Shown: positions 21,015-29,951 of the stretch, piece after piece
How positions within the stretch are numbered: position 1 is the first letter of the stretch
Layout of the letters: every line of letters starts with the position of its first letter
Assembly: GCA_026225255.1 (NCBI GenBank)
Contig: JAMFSJ010000016.1
Location: 1-61,647, forward strand
From: Methylacidimicrobium fagopyrum
GTDB taxonomy: Bacteria > Verrucomicrobiota > Verrucomicrobiia > Limisphaerales > UBA11358
DNA: 61,647 nt
Reading direction: 5' to 3'
Program-made: the position numbers and the translations under genes
Notes under the pieces: model-generated
What the model saw: the letters and a program-made list of their open reading frames with translations, nothing else
Database searches by the model: none
Told to the model about the DNA's origin: nothing

Positions 21015-24000
21015 TTAATGCGGGTTCATTATCGTCAACCCCATCAGGCCGATGACAACTTCCGATGACACTGTTTCCAGCGTGACGCTCGCTAATTTTA
21101 TTCCGGGCCGTAAACGCCAGTTCAATAAAATGGCGCGACAATTTTTCCCCAATTGGACGGTGGCGGGCGGAATTTTCGGCAGGCAAAAAGCGTCGCGCTC
21201 GTAGTTGTAATCCGCACCGCCGAGCGGGCATAAACTCCAGAAATTAAGCGGCGGAACGAGCACCAGTTTTTCAATCACGCCATCGGCATATTTCATCCGC
21301 AATTCAGCATTCGCGATCTGCACCTGCATCGGATTGGACGAGCCGCAGACGAGAAACCAAATTGCGTCGCCACTTTTGCCGACGGGCACGGCGGCGGTGT
21401 GCGGCCAATTATCCCATTGCGAAGTGAACAGGATATTGGTTTTGTCGTTGGCCCAAAGAAAGGGAATCCCTTGCGAAGTGACCAGGCGGTTCGAGGGTTT
21501 TAAGAGTTGCGGCACATCTGAAAAATCAATGGTTGGCGGTCGATTTTTTTTATCGAGCTTCATTTGCCACGTAGAATAACCGTCATCCGCCAGCCGCAGG
21601 GAACAGGTATTGGGACGCGGCGAGAGATATTTTTGCTGAAAAATCGTCCGCACATCGCCATTGAAAATTTTTTGCAGATCCAGACAATCCCACTGGGCAT
21701 TAGCGGGAATAGTTTGAACTAATTTTGCCGCCCGCGCTGCGTCCGCCGACACGTCAGTAACCTTGATTTTGAATTCCCGCCACTGCGTTGTTTCCCCGAC
21801 TTGCGTCAGCGCCAGAACCAAGTGATCGCCAGCGTTGGTGCTCAACGTGCCGGAGATTTTCCCATCCACAATCTTGACGGTATCGAAAACATGTTGCGGG
21901 TCGTGACACTCAATAACGGTTCCATTTTGCGGGGCCAGAGAAATGGCATTACCGCTGTTTCCTTCGAGTTTGACGGCGAGACCGATGGGCAACGGCGCCT
22001 CCAAAACGATTTCAACTTTTGCCGAGGCACTGACGGGAACGTGAATCTGCACGACGCTCTGGCCGAACCCGGGCAGTAATTTCCAATCCGCCGCCGCATC
22101 GTTCACTTTCACACTGGCGATTTTTTTGGCGCTAACCGGCACGGAAATTTCCAGCGCGCATTTTTGGGCGAGTTCAATTTGGTAACGAATGACTTTTTCT
22201 TGTCGCAAAAAATTGAATTTGAAATCGGGCGTGCGGATCGAAGCGTGTTGCCAATCGCCGGGAAATTGGGGCGCGATTTTCACGATGCCGTCGGGATAAT
22301 TGGGCGCGTAACCAAACAAGCCTTCGACGACGGCGCGGCAAAACATGGAGGCGCAATCGTTGAAATCCGTGGCACCGGCCGGGTGACCGAGATTTCCCGG
22401 CACGCGTCCGAAAAACATTTCCTGCGGAAACGTCCCGCGCAATAGCGACCAGCCGTCGTCCGCCAGACCGGTTTGAAAATAAGCGAGGGCGAGTTGATAA
22501 TTATCGCCGGGCCACATTTCGCGCACGGACCAGATGGACGGCACCCAGCCGGACGGCCAACATTGCTCGCCACCGTAAGGCATTTTGATCCGCTCTAGCC
22601 CCCATTCGGTATAATATAAAGCCTGCGCCGCTTGTTCCTGATCCAGCAGGCCCGCGTCAATCGGGCAAAATGCGCTGTAAAGCCAGGACGATTCGTGCAG
22701 ACGTCGGCCGCCAATTTGCTCGCGATAAGCGCCAACGTGGCCGCTGTTTGGAATCCAGAGTTGAGCCAAAAACGCGTGCCGGATTTTTTCGAGCTGTGCT
22801 TGATGCGCTTGAATTAAATTTTTATCGTCCGCGAGTTGGGCAAATTTCAGCGCCGCCTTTTCCGAGTTGTAAGCGTAAGCCGTTTCTTCCGCGGTGCCGC
22901 CGCCGTTATACCATTGATCGTCCGTCGGCCAGGTGTTCGCGTAACTTTCGTAGAGACCATCGCCATCGGGATCAAAACAATCGCGAATATATTCCAGATG
23001 CAATTCCAATCCGGGTTGCAAAATTTTTGCCAGCGCCGCATCGCCCGTCCAACGCCACGCATGAACCAACTGATCAAAAAACTGGCTTTGCATGTCGTAG
23101 TGCCACGGCTGATAAATACTCACACGCCCTTTACCAAAAAGTCGCGAATCGAGCGATTGGCAGGCGAGGCCGTCGGCTTCGTCGGCCTGCGGCAATAACT
23201 TATTGGAATTGGTGATTTGTTTCGCGAGGCAGATTTTTGCCTCGGTCAGAACATTGCTATGCCAGCCATAGACCGTGCCGCCGAATTGCGTGCGCCAGCC
23301 GAGCAACGGCGTGCTCCAACGCATCCCGGAATGCGTATAAATGCCGTCGCGAAAAACCCCGTCAATCACGCTGCACGACGCGGCGACCGCGAGATTAAGC
23401 CACGGATCGGGCGTGGCCACGACGACTTGATTTGCCGTGGCTTCGACGCATTGTTCGCCCGCGGCAAAGGCGGCCGCTTCGTGGCCGGAATGATCGGTGT
23501 CGCCGAAAGACCAGAAAATTTCGGAATGGTTGGTAAGGGAAATCGTGCCGACGACGCAGGGCAAATCTTTGACCAGACTCGTGATGAGCTCTGCCGGATT
23601 TTTCCATTCGCTGGCATCGGACAAAAATATTTTCGCGGGCTCGCTACAACTGCCAGTGGCGGCCAGATTATCACGCTTGCCAGACGGCGGCTGAATCGTC
23701 CAGCGGGCGCCATCGAGTTGAACGCGGTCGCCCCGACAATCGTCCGGTTCAAAGCTGCGCTGCAAAAGTTCCGCGTTTTCCGTCGTCGGATCGTAATGCC
23801 ACAGAACACTTTGCGATTCCTGCGTCGCGCCGCCGCTCACCCAAATTAATTGGTCGCCCGGCTCCGCGTTTTCAATCGTGGCGCGCAAGACCATTCCGGC
23901 GCCGGTTTCTGCGGGCACGACTTGAAGGTTAATTTCCGTCGCGCCAAAACATTTATCACGCACGATCCATTCCATGCGACCGGGGCGATATTTGGCCGTG

Positions 24001-24332
24001 CACTCTGAAAAGTCCGGCAACCATTTGCCGCGACCGGCACGCACGAGCGCGAGCATGAAATTACCGGAAATCGAATGATTATTGCCCAGCCGCAAAAAGG
24101 GTTTATCGCCGGCAAAAACGACCGCGTAATTATGATTGCAATACAGGGGTCGGTTTCCAAAACGATCGCCATTCTGGCGCACGAACGCATCGCCTTCGGC
24201 GGCGTAAAGCGGCGTCTGCAACGTGTCCATATCCACGCGATCCATCGTGCCGGCGCGGCCAGAAAATTGTCCCCACCCGGTGGCTACGATAATCCACAGT
24301 AAAACTTTTCCTAAATTGATTGGGGGAGACAC
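21015..24332 (-). CDS. Large secreted six-hairpin glycosidase-like protein (DUF4450-like)
   Basis: 1105-aa protein with an N-terminal signal-like segment (KVLLWIIVATGWGQFSGRAG). The middle part has the layout of an alpha/alpha-barrel (six-hairpin) glycoside hydrolase: LLGWRTQFGGTVYGWHSN, YDMQSQFFDQLVHAWRWTGD, FDPDGDGLYESYANTWPTDD, WYNGGGTAEETAYAYNSE, YGGEQCWPSGWVPSIWSV. The N-terminal part resembles DUF4450-type beta domains of Bacteroidetes and Verrucomicrobia proteins, the rest is beta-sandwich. The likely job is degradation of a plant or algal polysaccharide or rhamno-type glycan in the periplasm; the exact substrate cannot be told. It is alone, divergent from nothing, and ends near 21015. 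Confidence 0.7.
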   Translation of the reverse strand: MSPPINLGKVLLWIIVATGWGQFSGRAGTMDRVDMDTLQTPLYAAEGDAFVRQNGDRFGNRPLYCNHNYAVVFAGDKPFLRLGNNHSISGNFMLALVRAGRGKWLPDFSECTAKYRPGRMEWIVRDKCFGATEINLQVVPAETGAGMVLRATIENAEPGDQLIWVSGGATQESQSVLWHYDPTTENAELLQRSFEPDDCRGDRVQLDGARWTIQPPSGKRDNLAATGSCSEPAKIFLSDASEWKNPAELITSLVKDLPCVVGTISLTNHSEIFWSFGDTDHSGHEAAAFAAGEQCVEATANQVVVATPDPWLNLAVAASCSVIDGVFRDGIYTHSGMRWSTPLLGWRTQFGGTVYGWHSNVLTEAKICLAKQITNSNKLLPQADEADGLACQSLDSRLFGKGRVSIYQPWHYDMQSQFFDQLVHAWRWTGDAALAKILQPGLELHLEYIRDCFDPDGDGLYESYANTWPTDDQWYNGGGTAEETAYAYNSEKAALKFAQLADDKNLIQAHQAQLEKIRHAFLAQLWIPNSGHVGAYREQIGGRRLHESSWLYSAFCPIDAGLLDQEQAAQALYYTEWGLERIKMPYGGEQCWPSGWVPSIWSVREMWPGDNYQLALAYFQTGLADDGWSLLRGTFPQEMFFGRVPGNLGHPAGATDFNDCASMFCRAVVEGLFGYAPNYPDGIVKIAPQFPGDWQHASIRTPDFKFNFLRQEKVIRYQIELAQKCALEISVPVSAKKIASVKVNDAAADWKLLPGFGQSVVQIHVPVSASAKVEIVLEAPLPIGLAVKLEGNSGNAISLAPQNGTVIECHDPQHVFDTVKIVDGKISGTLSTNAGDHLVLALTQVGETTQWREFKIKVTDVSADAARAAKLVQTIPANAQWDCLDLQKIFNGDVRTIFQQKYLSPRPNTCSLRLADDGYSTWQMKLDKKNRPPTIDFSDVPQLLKPSNRLVTSQGIPFLWANDKTNILFTSQWDNWPHTAAVPVGKSGDAIWFLVCGSSNPMQVQIANAELRMKYADGVIEKLVLVPPLNFWSLCPLGGADYNYERDAFCLPKIPPATVQLGKNCRAILLNWRLRPGIKLASVTLETVSSEVVIGLMGLTIMNPH

Positions 24333-24382
24333 GCAAACAAACTAGGGAAAAAAGCAGAAGATAGGAAATATTTTTGCGAAAA

Positions 24383-24458
24383 TGGAGCGAGCGAAGGGAT
24401 TTGAACCCTCGACATTCACGTTGGCAACGTGATGCTCTACCAACTGAGCTACGCTCGC
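24383..24458 (-). tRNA. tRNA-Gly (GCC)
   Basis: The minus strand folds as a full cloverleaf: acceptor GCGAGCG/CGCTCGC, D-arm GCTC..GAGC, anticodon stem TCACG/CGTGA with loop TTGCCAA (anticodon GCC), T-arm GAGGGTTCAAATCCCTT, discriminator T and an encoded CCA (24383-24385 on the plus strand as TGG). Confidence 0.95.
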
Positions 24459-24515
24459 TTCCAGAAACGGAGGATTAGCCTATACAACAATCGGCGGTTA
24501 GCAAGCCGAAATTTT

Positions 24516-24941
24516 TCAGGGATTGGCGGACGGTTCACCCAACGTCGCGCGGATGACTTTCAACAACTGATCGTGTTCCAGCGGTTTGAGGAAAAAAGCC
24601 ACGGCGCCAGCCTTGGTCGCGCGTTCCCGGGCTTTGGGATCTTCGGTGCCGGTGATGACGACGATGGGGATTTTCTTGGAGGTTTCAAGCCGTTGCAGCC
24701 ATTCGATGACGCGAAAGCCATCCCACGGGATGCCAGCCAATTCGGGTGGATAATTGATGTCGAGCAGGATCAGGTCGGGGTTTTCTTTGCGCGTGACGGC
24801 CACGGCTTCCGTGCCATCCATCGCGGTGATGACGCGATAGCCAGCGCCTTGCAATTTTAAGGAAATGGTTTTGATGACAACCTCATTGTCATCCACCACC
24901 AAAATCTTTTTCCCCGGAGTGACTGATGAACCATTGCTCAT
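24516..24941 (-). CDS. Single-domain response regulator (CheY-like)
   Basis: 141-aa receiver domain with no output domain. Phosphorylation site residues are in place: Asp17/Asp18 (VVDDNE), phospho-acceptor Asp61 (LILLDINYP), Thr97 (VVITGTE) and Lys119 (FFLKPLE). The NYPPELAGIPWDG insertion after the phospho-Asp is longer than in CheY. No histidine kinase is adjacent, so its partner is elsewhere. It lies between tRNA-Gly and ubiE and is transcribed away from ubiE. Confidence 0.93.
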   Translation of the reverse strand: MSNGSSVTPGKKILVVDDNEVVIKTISLKLQGAGYRVITAMDGTEAVAVTRKENPDLILLDINYPPELAGIPWDGFRVIEWLQRLETSKKIPIVVITGTEDPKARERATKAGAVAFFLKPLEHDQLLKVIRATLGEPSANP

Positions 24942-25068
24942 AATGAAAATTTTAAGCCCCGTTGCCCAGACCGCGCTGGCTTATTTCGAGAAGCTAACAA
25001 AGCATTTTGGCGGCGCAAAGGAATTTCTGCGCTTTGCCTCGGGCGGTCAACGTCGCTAGACTCTCTCA

Positions 25069-25788
25069 GTGAGCAACACATTTTATGCGCCCGGCGAACA
25101 GCGCGCCGCGAAGGTCAATGACCTCTTCGCCCGCATCGCGCGCCGTTACGATTTTTTGAACGACCTGCAAAGTTTTGGGATGCACCGCGGCTGGAAACGG
25201 CGCGTCGTGACTCTGGCAAAAGTTTCCGCGGGATCGCGCGCCTTGGATTTGTGCTGCGGCACGGGTGATATTTCGTTCGCGCTCGCGCAACGCGGCGCGG
25301 AAACGACGGGCTTGGATTTTAGCGCGCAAATGTTGGAAGTCGCGGCCGAACGCCAGCTCAAATCTAAAATTTCCAATCTCAAATTCATGCAAGGCGACGC
25401 GCAGCAATTGCCATTTGCAGATAATTCTTTTGACGCCGTGACGGTAGGTTATGGCTTGCGCAATTTGACGAGCTGGCAGCGCGGGGTGGACGAAATGTTT
25501 CGCGTGGCGAAACCGGGTGCGCGGTTGATCGTGCTGGATTTCGGCAAACCGGCAAACGCGCTCTGGCGCACGCTTTATTTCACGCACTTAAAAATGTCCG
25601 TGCCGCTCATCGGCCTGCTGTTTTGCGGTAACGCGTCGGCTTACGCTTACATTTTGGAATCGCTGAAACATTATCCCGCGCAACTGGCGGTGGCGGATAA
25701 AATGCGCGAGCTGAAATTGACCAACGTCCGTGTGATTAATCTGCTTGGTGGCGCGATGGCGATTAATTACGGGGAAAAGCCGAAATAA
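25069..25788 (+). CDS. ubiE: Demethylmenaquinone/2-polyprenyl-benzoquinol methyltransferase
   Basis: 239-aa SAM-dependent C-methyltransferase of quinone synthesis (UbiE/MenG). The family signs are YDFLNDLQSFGMHRGWKR near the N-terminus, the SAM-binding LDLCCGTGDISFAL (about residues 59-72), and VGYGLRNLTSWQRGVDEMFRVAKPG (about 125-150). It starts with GTG at 25069. In this phylum the product is most probably menaquinone. No other quinone gene is in the window. Confidence 0.95.
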   Translation: MSNTFYAPGEQRAAKVNDLFARIARRYDFLNDLQSFGMHRGWKRRVVTLAKVSAGSRALDLCCGTGDISFALAQRGAETTGLDFSAQMLEVAAERQLKSKISNLKFMQGDAQQLPFADNSFDAVTVGYGLRNLTSWQRGVDEMFRVAKPGARLIVLDFGKPANALWRTLYFTHLKMSVPLIGLLFCGNASAYAYILESLKHYPAQLAVADKMRELKLTNVRVINLLGGAMAINYGEKPK

Positions 25789-25872
25789 TTAAAGCAACAA
25801 AGCAGCAAATAAAATGTGGGCAGTGCTTTTCTTGGGCGCGGGCAATATTAGTCAAAGCCCTTTATCGCTTAT

Positions 25873-26292
25873 TTATTTCGCCGTTTCGCCGCCGACAAAT
25901 TTTTCCACTTCATTCACATACGAAATAAATTCCATCAGTGAACCATCGGGATCACGAAAATAAACGCTGACGCCTTTGCCTTTCACACCGGTGCGCACCG
26001 AGGGTTCAACTTCGATGGGAATATTATGGCGACCCAAGTGGGCGATGGCTTCTTCAATCGGTCCCGGCCATTCAAAACATAAATCACTGCCGCCAGCGGG
26101 AACGGGTATTTGCGCGTTCGGCGCGGCGTTCTGTCCCGGGCCGTGAACGTTCAATTGCTCGTGGCCGAAGCGATACGCCCAACCGTGATTCACGGGCACT
26201 AATTCGGCGCCGAGAATTTCGCAGTAAAATTGGTTGGAACGTTTCCAGTCGGACACACTGATGACGCAGTGGTCGAATTTGGGGAGTTTCAT
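25873..26292 (-). CDS. VOC-family (glyoxalase/dioxygenase-like) protein
   Basis: 139-aa vicinal-oxygen-chelate fold protein: MKLPKFDHCVISVSDWKRS at the N-terminus, FYCEILGAELV, then the second beta-alpha-beta repeat with VYFRDPDGSLMEFISY. Likely metal ligands are His8 and the C-terminal Glu. The family includes glyoxalase I, fosfomycin resistance and extradiol dioxygenases; the substrate cannot be told. I start at ATG 26292 because it matches the family; an upstream start at 26334 would overlap the preceding gene. It begins one base after the stop of the MBL-fold gene, so the two are an operon. Confidence 0.85.
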   Translation of the reverse strand: MKLPKFDHCVISVSDWKRSNQFYCEILGAELVPVNHGWAYRFGHEQLNVHGPGQNAAPNAQIPVPAGGSDLCFEWPGPIEEAIAHLGRHNIPIEVEPSVRTGVKGKGVSVYFRDPDGSLMEFISYVNEVEKFVGGETAK

Positions 26293-26293
26293 T

Positions 26294-27112
26294 TTATTTG
26301 CCGAGTTGAAGCAACAAGCCTTCGCGCGCCGCATCCACTTTCAATTTCGCCTTCTTTTTAGCGACGAGTTGGCGACCGCGTTTCACGAGCGCATCAATTT
26401 TTCTATCGTCGTGGTCGGGATCGTGATGGAAAAGATAAAGATGTTTCACGCCCGCTTGCAACGCGAGTGCAACGGAATCGTCCACGCAGCCGTGCCCCCA
26501 GCCGACGTGTTTTTTGTATTCGGCCCGATCGTATTGCGAATCAATGATCAAGACGTCGGCGTCGCGCACGAATTCAACCAGCTCGCGATCGACGCCGCCG
26601 GTGCGCGGTTCGGTATCGGGAAAAAACGCGATGATACCATCCGGAGTCACCAGCCGATAACCGACGCAAATGCCAGGATGATTCGCGCGTTGGGCGCTCA
26701 CCAGCACGTCGCCGATGGCAAAATTAAATTCTTTGAGTTCCTCGATCTCGATGTTGCTCGGCAATTTGGAAAACGGGACGGGAAAATAAGTGCTTTCCAT
26801 CTGGCCGGTGACGGCGGCGACGAGATTATGGCGCGCCCCTTCCGAACCTAGAATACGCAAGCGACAACGCGATTCGTAAATCGGCGCGAAAAACGGCAGG
26901 CCTTGAATATGATCCCAATGCGTGTGCGACAGGAGCAGCGTGAGATTGAGCGGCTTTTTCTTAAATTCCGTGAGCAAGGCTTGGCCGAGTTGGCGCAGTC
27001 CGGTGCCGGCATCGAGGATGACAATGTCCGGCCCACAACGGATTTCGATGCAGGTGGTATTGCCGCCGTAACGCACGGTCTTCGCGCCCGGTGTGGCGAT
27101 GGACCCGCGCAC
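26294..27112 (-). CDS. Metallo-beta-lactamase-fold hydrolase (start uncertain)
   Basis: MBL-fold hydrolase of the RNase Z/phosphodiesterase-like class. The zinc motif SHTHWDHIQGLP is clear, with later ligands in ANHPG, PDTEP and LYLFHHDPDHDD. The conserved N-terminus of this family (KFWGVRGS) continues upstream in the same frame: the codons before GTG 27112 read IKFWG and beyond to a stop at 27155-27157, but hold no ATG, GTG or TTG. So the true start is either this internal GTG, with loss of the conserved strand, or a non-standard codon such as ATC at 27127-27125. A sequencing error or decay of the start are other options. Co-transcribed with the VOC gene. Confidence 0.85.
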   Translation of the reverse strand: MRGSIATPGAKTVRYGGNTTCIEIRCGPDIVILDAGTGLRQLGQALLTEFKKKPLNLTLLLSHTHWDHIQGLPFFAPIYESRCRLRILGSEGARHNLVAAVTGQMESTYFPVPFSKLPSNIEIEELKEFNFAIGDVLVSAQRANHPGICVGYRLVTPDGIIAFFPDTEPRTGGVDRELVEFVRDADVLIIDSQYDRAEYKKHVGWGHGCVDDSVALALQAGVKHLYLFHHDPDHDDRKIDALVKRGRQLVAKKKAKLKVDAAREGLLLQLGK

Positions 27113-27310
27113 TCCCCAAAATTTGATTTGCGTCGCGCTTTTGATAGGAAGATTTTAATCCAAAAAATGAAAAAAAACAAATTTTTAGAATTTTTTCGGT
27201 GAAATAGGCGACTGAAAATGCTTGAAATGCTGGCAAACCATTGATTATCAACCGACTTGCGCGGCGCTGCGGGGCGGCAACTTTTAATTTTGCGCGGCAA
27301 AAATAAAAGT

Positions 27311-27386
27311 TGGTGGGTTGGGAGAGACTCGAACTCTCGACCAATGCCTTAAAAGGGCACTGCTCTACCGACTGAGCTACCAACCC
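27311..27386 (-). tRNA. tRNA-Lys (UUU)
   Basis: The minus strand gives a full cloverleaf: acceptor GGGTTGG/CCAACCC, D-arm GCTC..GAGC, anticodon stem GTGCC/GGCAT with loop CTTTTAA (anticodon TTT), T-arm GAGAGTTCGAGTCTCTC, discriminator A and an encoded CCA (27311-27313 as TGG on the plus strand). Confidence 0.95.
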
Positions 27387-27506
27387 GACCAATGGGGCGT
27401 GAAGTATGCCCGCAAAGGGTCAGAAGGCAAGCAGTTTTTGAAAAAGAGCAGTTGAGCGTCGGAACTTCGGTCGTTTGCCGACGTTCCTGTTTCCGCTTTT
27501 CCTTTT

Positions 27507-28883
27507 TTACTGCGCTTCAATCTTAAGCGTGTGCGTCACGGGCGCGAAAGCAGCTGGGATGGCGGCGGCCAATTCATCACGTTTCGCTTCGGCGGCTTTA
27601 ATCACGGCATCGGTGCGAAAAATGATCTCGGCGCGCGACAATTTTTTGCCTTGGCCTTCAAACTGGTTTTTGATCTCGTCGGTTTCGTAGGCTTGTTTGG
27701 CGGCGACGGCGGCATCGACTTGCGCGAATTTTTCCGTGAACGGATTGTGCGGAAATTCCGCCGCGAGATTGATGCCGTGCGCCAGTTGATCGGCGGTGAA
27801 CGTTTTATGATCTTCGCCCCAAGTCACTAAATAATTTTGCGCCGAGCCGTTTTTGGCGATGAGGATCAGGCGGTTCAGGTCTTGATTGAACGGCACGAGC
27901 GTGAGGCCGGAACGAATGCTTTGGTAATTATTCACGTCGTCTTGTCCGCACACCGGATAATCCGCAACGGCCGGCGACGCGACGCAGGGGCAAAACGGAT
28001 AGCGCGAACTTTCAATGACATAGTCGCCGTTCTTGGCGGAAACCACGCGGTGGCCGGACGAAGCTTTTAGGGTGGCGCGTTTCAAATTCACCGTGAACGT
28101 GCCGATCTCACCGTTCAAACCGAGTGCTTTCAAATACGCGTAAGCCATCACCGTATGCCCCGCCCAACCCGGATGCACGCCGTCCGCGCTGGTGAGGGTG
28201 TAGTTGGTGCCGTATTCTTTTTTTGCGGTGAAATCGGCCTGCAACATCGGCCAAAACACATCGGCGAAACCAACTTTTTCTTTTTGCGCGATGGCAATAT
28301 CCAGATTACGCAACTGGCAAAGGCTCAAGTTCAGATCGAGCATGGAATCATTCAGCGCGGGCGCCCAACGCGGAATTTTGCCCACACAACCGGCGGAGCC
28401 AAGCACCACGCGCACGCCGTGGCCTTTGAACGCTTGCACGATGGCGGTGGAACTATCCACGTAAGTTTTGCCGATACGATCTTCGTAAGGGCGATATTCA
28501 AAATCGTTCATGCCGTAACACGTCGTGGCGATGGTGGGCTTGAAAATCAGGCAATCGTTCGTCATGCGCGCGAGAAAACCCCGCGCTTTTTCACCGCTCC
28601 AACCGTATTGGCGCACAGTGACTTGCAACTGCGGCACGCACATCGTCAGGTAATCTTCCATGAGGCGGGAATATTTCCGCTGCTCGGTGATGGAATCGCC
28701 GCAGATCGCGAGTCGGTCGCCTTTTTTCAACAGCAACTTCGTCGGCTGCGGCGCGGCGACGGGTTGGAACGGATCAAAATAACTGTCGCTCGGTTTGGTT
28801 TCGTATTTGGTTGCCGGCGATGACGCGAACGCGGCCACGGCGAAACCCACAAATAAAATCGGCAGTAAATATTTTACGCGCAT
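27507..28883 (-). CDS. Secreted SGNH/GDSL hydrolase
   Basis: 458-aa protein with an N-terminal signal peptide (KYLLPILFVGFAVAAFAS). The SGNH blocks are ICGDSITE (nucleophile Ser), YGMNDFEYRP (block with Asn) and SADGVHPGWAGH (Asp and His of the triad), as in carbohydrate esterases and lipases. The C-terminal 150 residues form an extra beta-rich and then helical part. Likely an acetyl-esterase acting on polysaccharides outside the cytoplasm, in line with the other glycan-active genes here. I start at ATG 28883; a longer frame from 28982 would put 33 unlikely residues before the signal peptide. Confidence 0.88.
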   Translation of the reverse strand: MRVKYLLPILFVGFAVAAFASSPATKYETKPSDSYFDPFQPVAAPQPTKLLLKKGDRLAICGDSITEQRKYSRLMEDYLTMCVPQLQVTVRQYGWSGEKARGFLARMTNDCLIFKPTIATTCYGMNDFEYRPYEDRIGKTYVDSSTAIVQAFKGHGVRVVLGSAGCVGKIPRWAPALNDSMLDLNLSLCQLRNLDIAIAQKEKVGFADVFWPMLQADFTAKKEYGTNYTLTSADGVHPGWAGHTVMAYAYLKALGLNGEIGTFTVNLKRATLKASSGHRVVSAKNGDYVIESSRYPFCPCVASPAVADYPVCGQDDVNNYQSIRSGLTLVPFNQDLNRLILIAKNGSAQNYLVTWGEDHKTFTADQLAHGINLAAEFPHNPFTEKFAQVDAAVAAKQAYETDEIKNQFEGQGKKLSRAEIIFRTDAVIKAAEAKRDELAAAIPAAFAPVTHTLKIEAQ

Positions 28884-28974
28884 GATGGGCGCGATGTTTC
28901 CACGATTGCGCAACAGCGTCAACGGGAGTTTTTTGAAAAGCGAAAGCGGGAACTGATCGGGCGGCGCGGGCGAC

Positions 28975-29044
28975 CGGAGCACCGATCTCCGGTTCGACCC
29001 GGCGAGGGAAAAATCATCGCACCGATCAGGGGATCGGCGCTCCG
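28975..29044. repeat. GATCGGCGCTCCG-family palindromic repeat
   Basis: Left arm CGGAGCACCGATCTCCGG (28975-28992) and right arm ending GGATCGGCGCTCCG (29031-29044) are inverted copies with one mismatch over the first 13 bases. Located between the divergent SGNH hydrolase and the TPR/LysM gene. Confidence 0.8.
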
Positions 29045-29128
29045 CCGCTCAACCATCAAGACCCCAACTCGCAACGCCTCTTTGCCGCCGAGATTGCACG
29101 CGGGTGGATTTTCGTCTATTTTCGCGGC

Positions 29129-29941
29129 ATGTCATTTTGGGGCAGGATCAATTTGGGCGTGTGGGCGCTGGCGGCGTTGCTGGTCGTCAACGGCTGTTCG
29201 CCCGTGGATTCGAGCCCGCAGGGCGACGAGGAAAAGGAACCGCATTTTGTGCTCGGCGACAGCCGGTTCAACGAAATGGATTGGCCCGGCGCCATTGATG
29301 CTTACGAACAGGCGCTCGAAGTGAATCCGCATTCCGCCCAAGCGCATTACCGGCTCGCGCAATTATTTGATACGAAACAACCCGATGCCGCCGCCGCCAT
29401 TTATCATTACGACCAATATTTGAAATTGGCGCCCGAAGCCAATAATCGTGACGTCATCAACCAACGCATTGATAGTTGCAAACAGCAGCTGGCGTCCGCC
29501 ATTTTATCGTTGCCCAGCACGCCCGCCGGCCAAAGACAGTTGGACGCGTTGCTGGCCACCAACAAATTATTGCAGACGCAGGTGGAAACTTTGACCGGCC
29601 AAGTGCGCGATTGGAATGTTTATTGCGCCAGCCTGCAAGCGACGTTGAAAGCCAGCCAAACGGCTGTGAACACCGCATCGCCGGACGACATCACGCAACA
29701 GCCCCAACAGCAACCGGTGACGCAACAACCGCCGAACACGCGCGCCACGCACAACGACGTTGCCGCCCGAAAACCGGTTCTGACCAAGCCAAAAACGCGC
29801 ACGCACATCGTCGCCAGCGGCGAAACGCTGGCGAGTATCGCACGGAAATGTCATATCACCCTGGCCGCTTTGCAGTCGTTCAATCCCGGCGTGAATCCAA
29901 AAAAAATCAAGGTCGGCCAAGCGTTGAACCTGCCGCCGTAA
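29129..29941 (+). CDS. TPR–LysM lipoprotein
   Basis: 270-aa envelope protein. The N-terminus is a lipoprotein signal (hydrophobic stretch ending VVNGC). Two TPR units (about residues 35-105, with AIDAYEQALEVNPHSAQAHY and YHYDQYLKLAP) are followed by a helical segment, a Gln/Pro-rich linker, and a C-terminal LysM (IVASGETLASIARKC ... LKIKVGQALNLPP, about 222-270). LysM binds peptidoglycan, so the protein probably tethers a TPR platform to the wall. The downstream unknown and ABC genes follow in order. Confidence 0.88.
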   Translation: MSFWGRINLGVWALAALLVVNGCSPVDSSPQGDEEKEPHFVLGDSRFNEMDWPGAIDAYEQALEVNPHSAQAHYRLAQLFDTKQPDAAAAIYHYDQYLKLAPEANNRDVINQRIDSCKQQLASAILSLPSTPAGQRQLDALLATNKLLQTQVETLTGQVRDWNVYCASLQATLKASQTAVNTASPDDITQQPQQQPVTQQPPNTRATHNDVAARKPVLTKPKTRTHIVASGETLASIARKCHITLAALQSFNPGVNPKKIKVGQALNLPP

Positions 29942-29951
29942 AATTTATTGC

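Noticed and set aside
22164..23849. Long plus-strand ORFs inside 21015-24332
   Set aside because: They are shadows of the 1105-aa minus-strand gene; their products are rich in Arg and His and have no motif.
26234..26851. 205-aa plus-strand ORF opposite the MBL-fold gene
   Set aside because: Overlaps two well-supported minus-strand genes and shows no family pattern.
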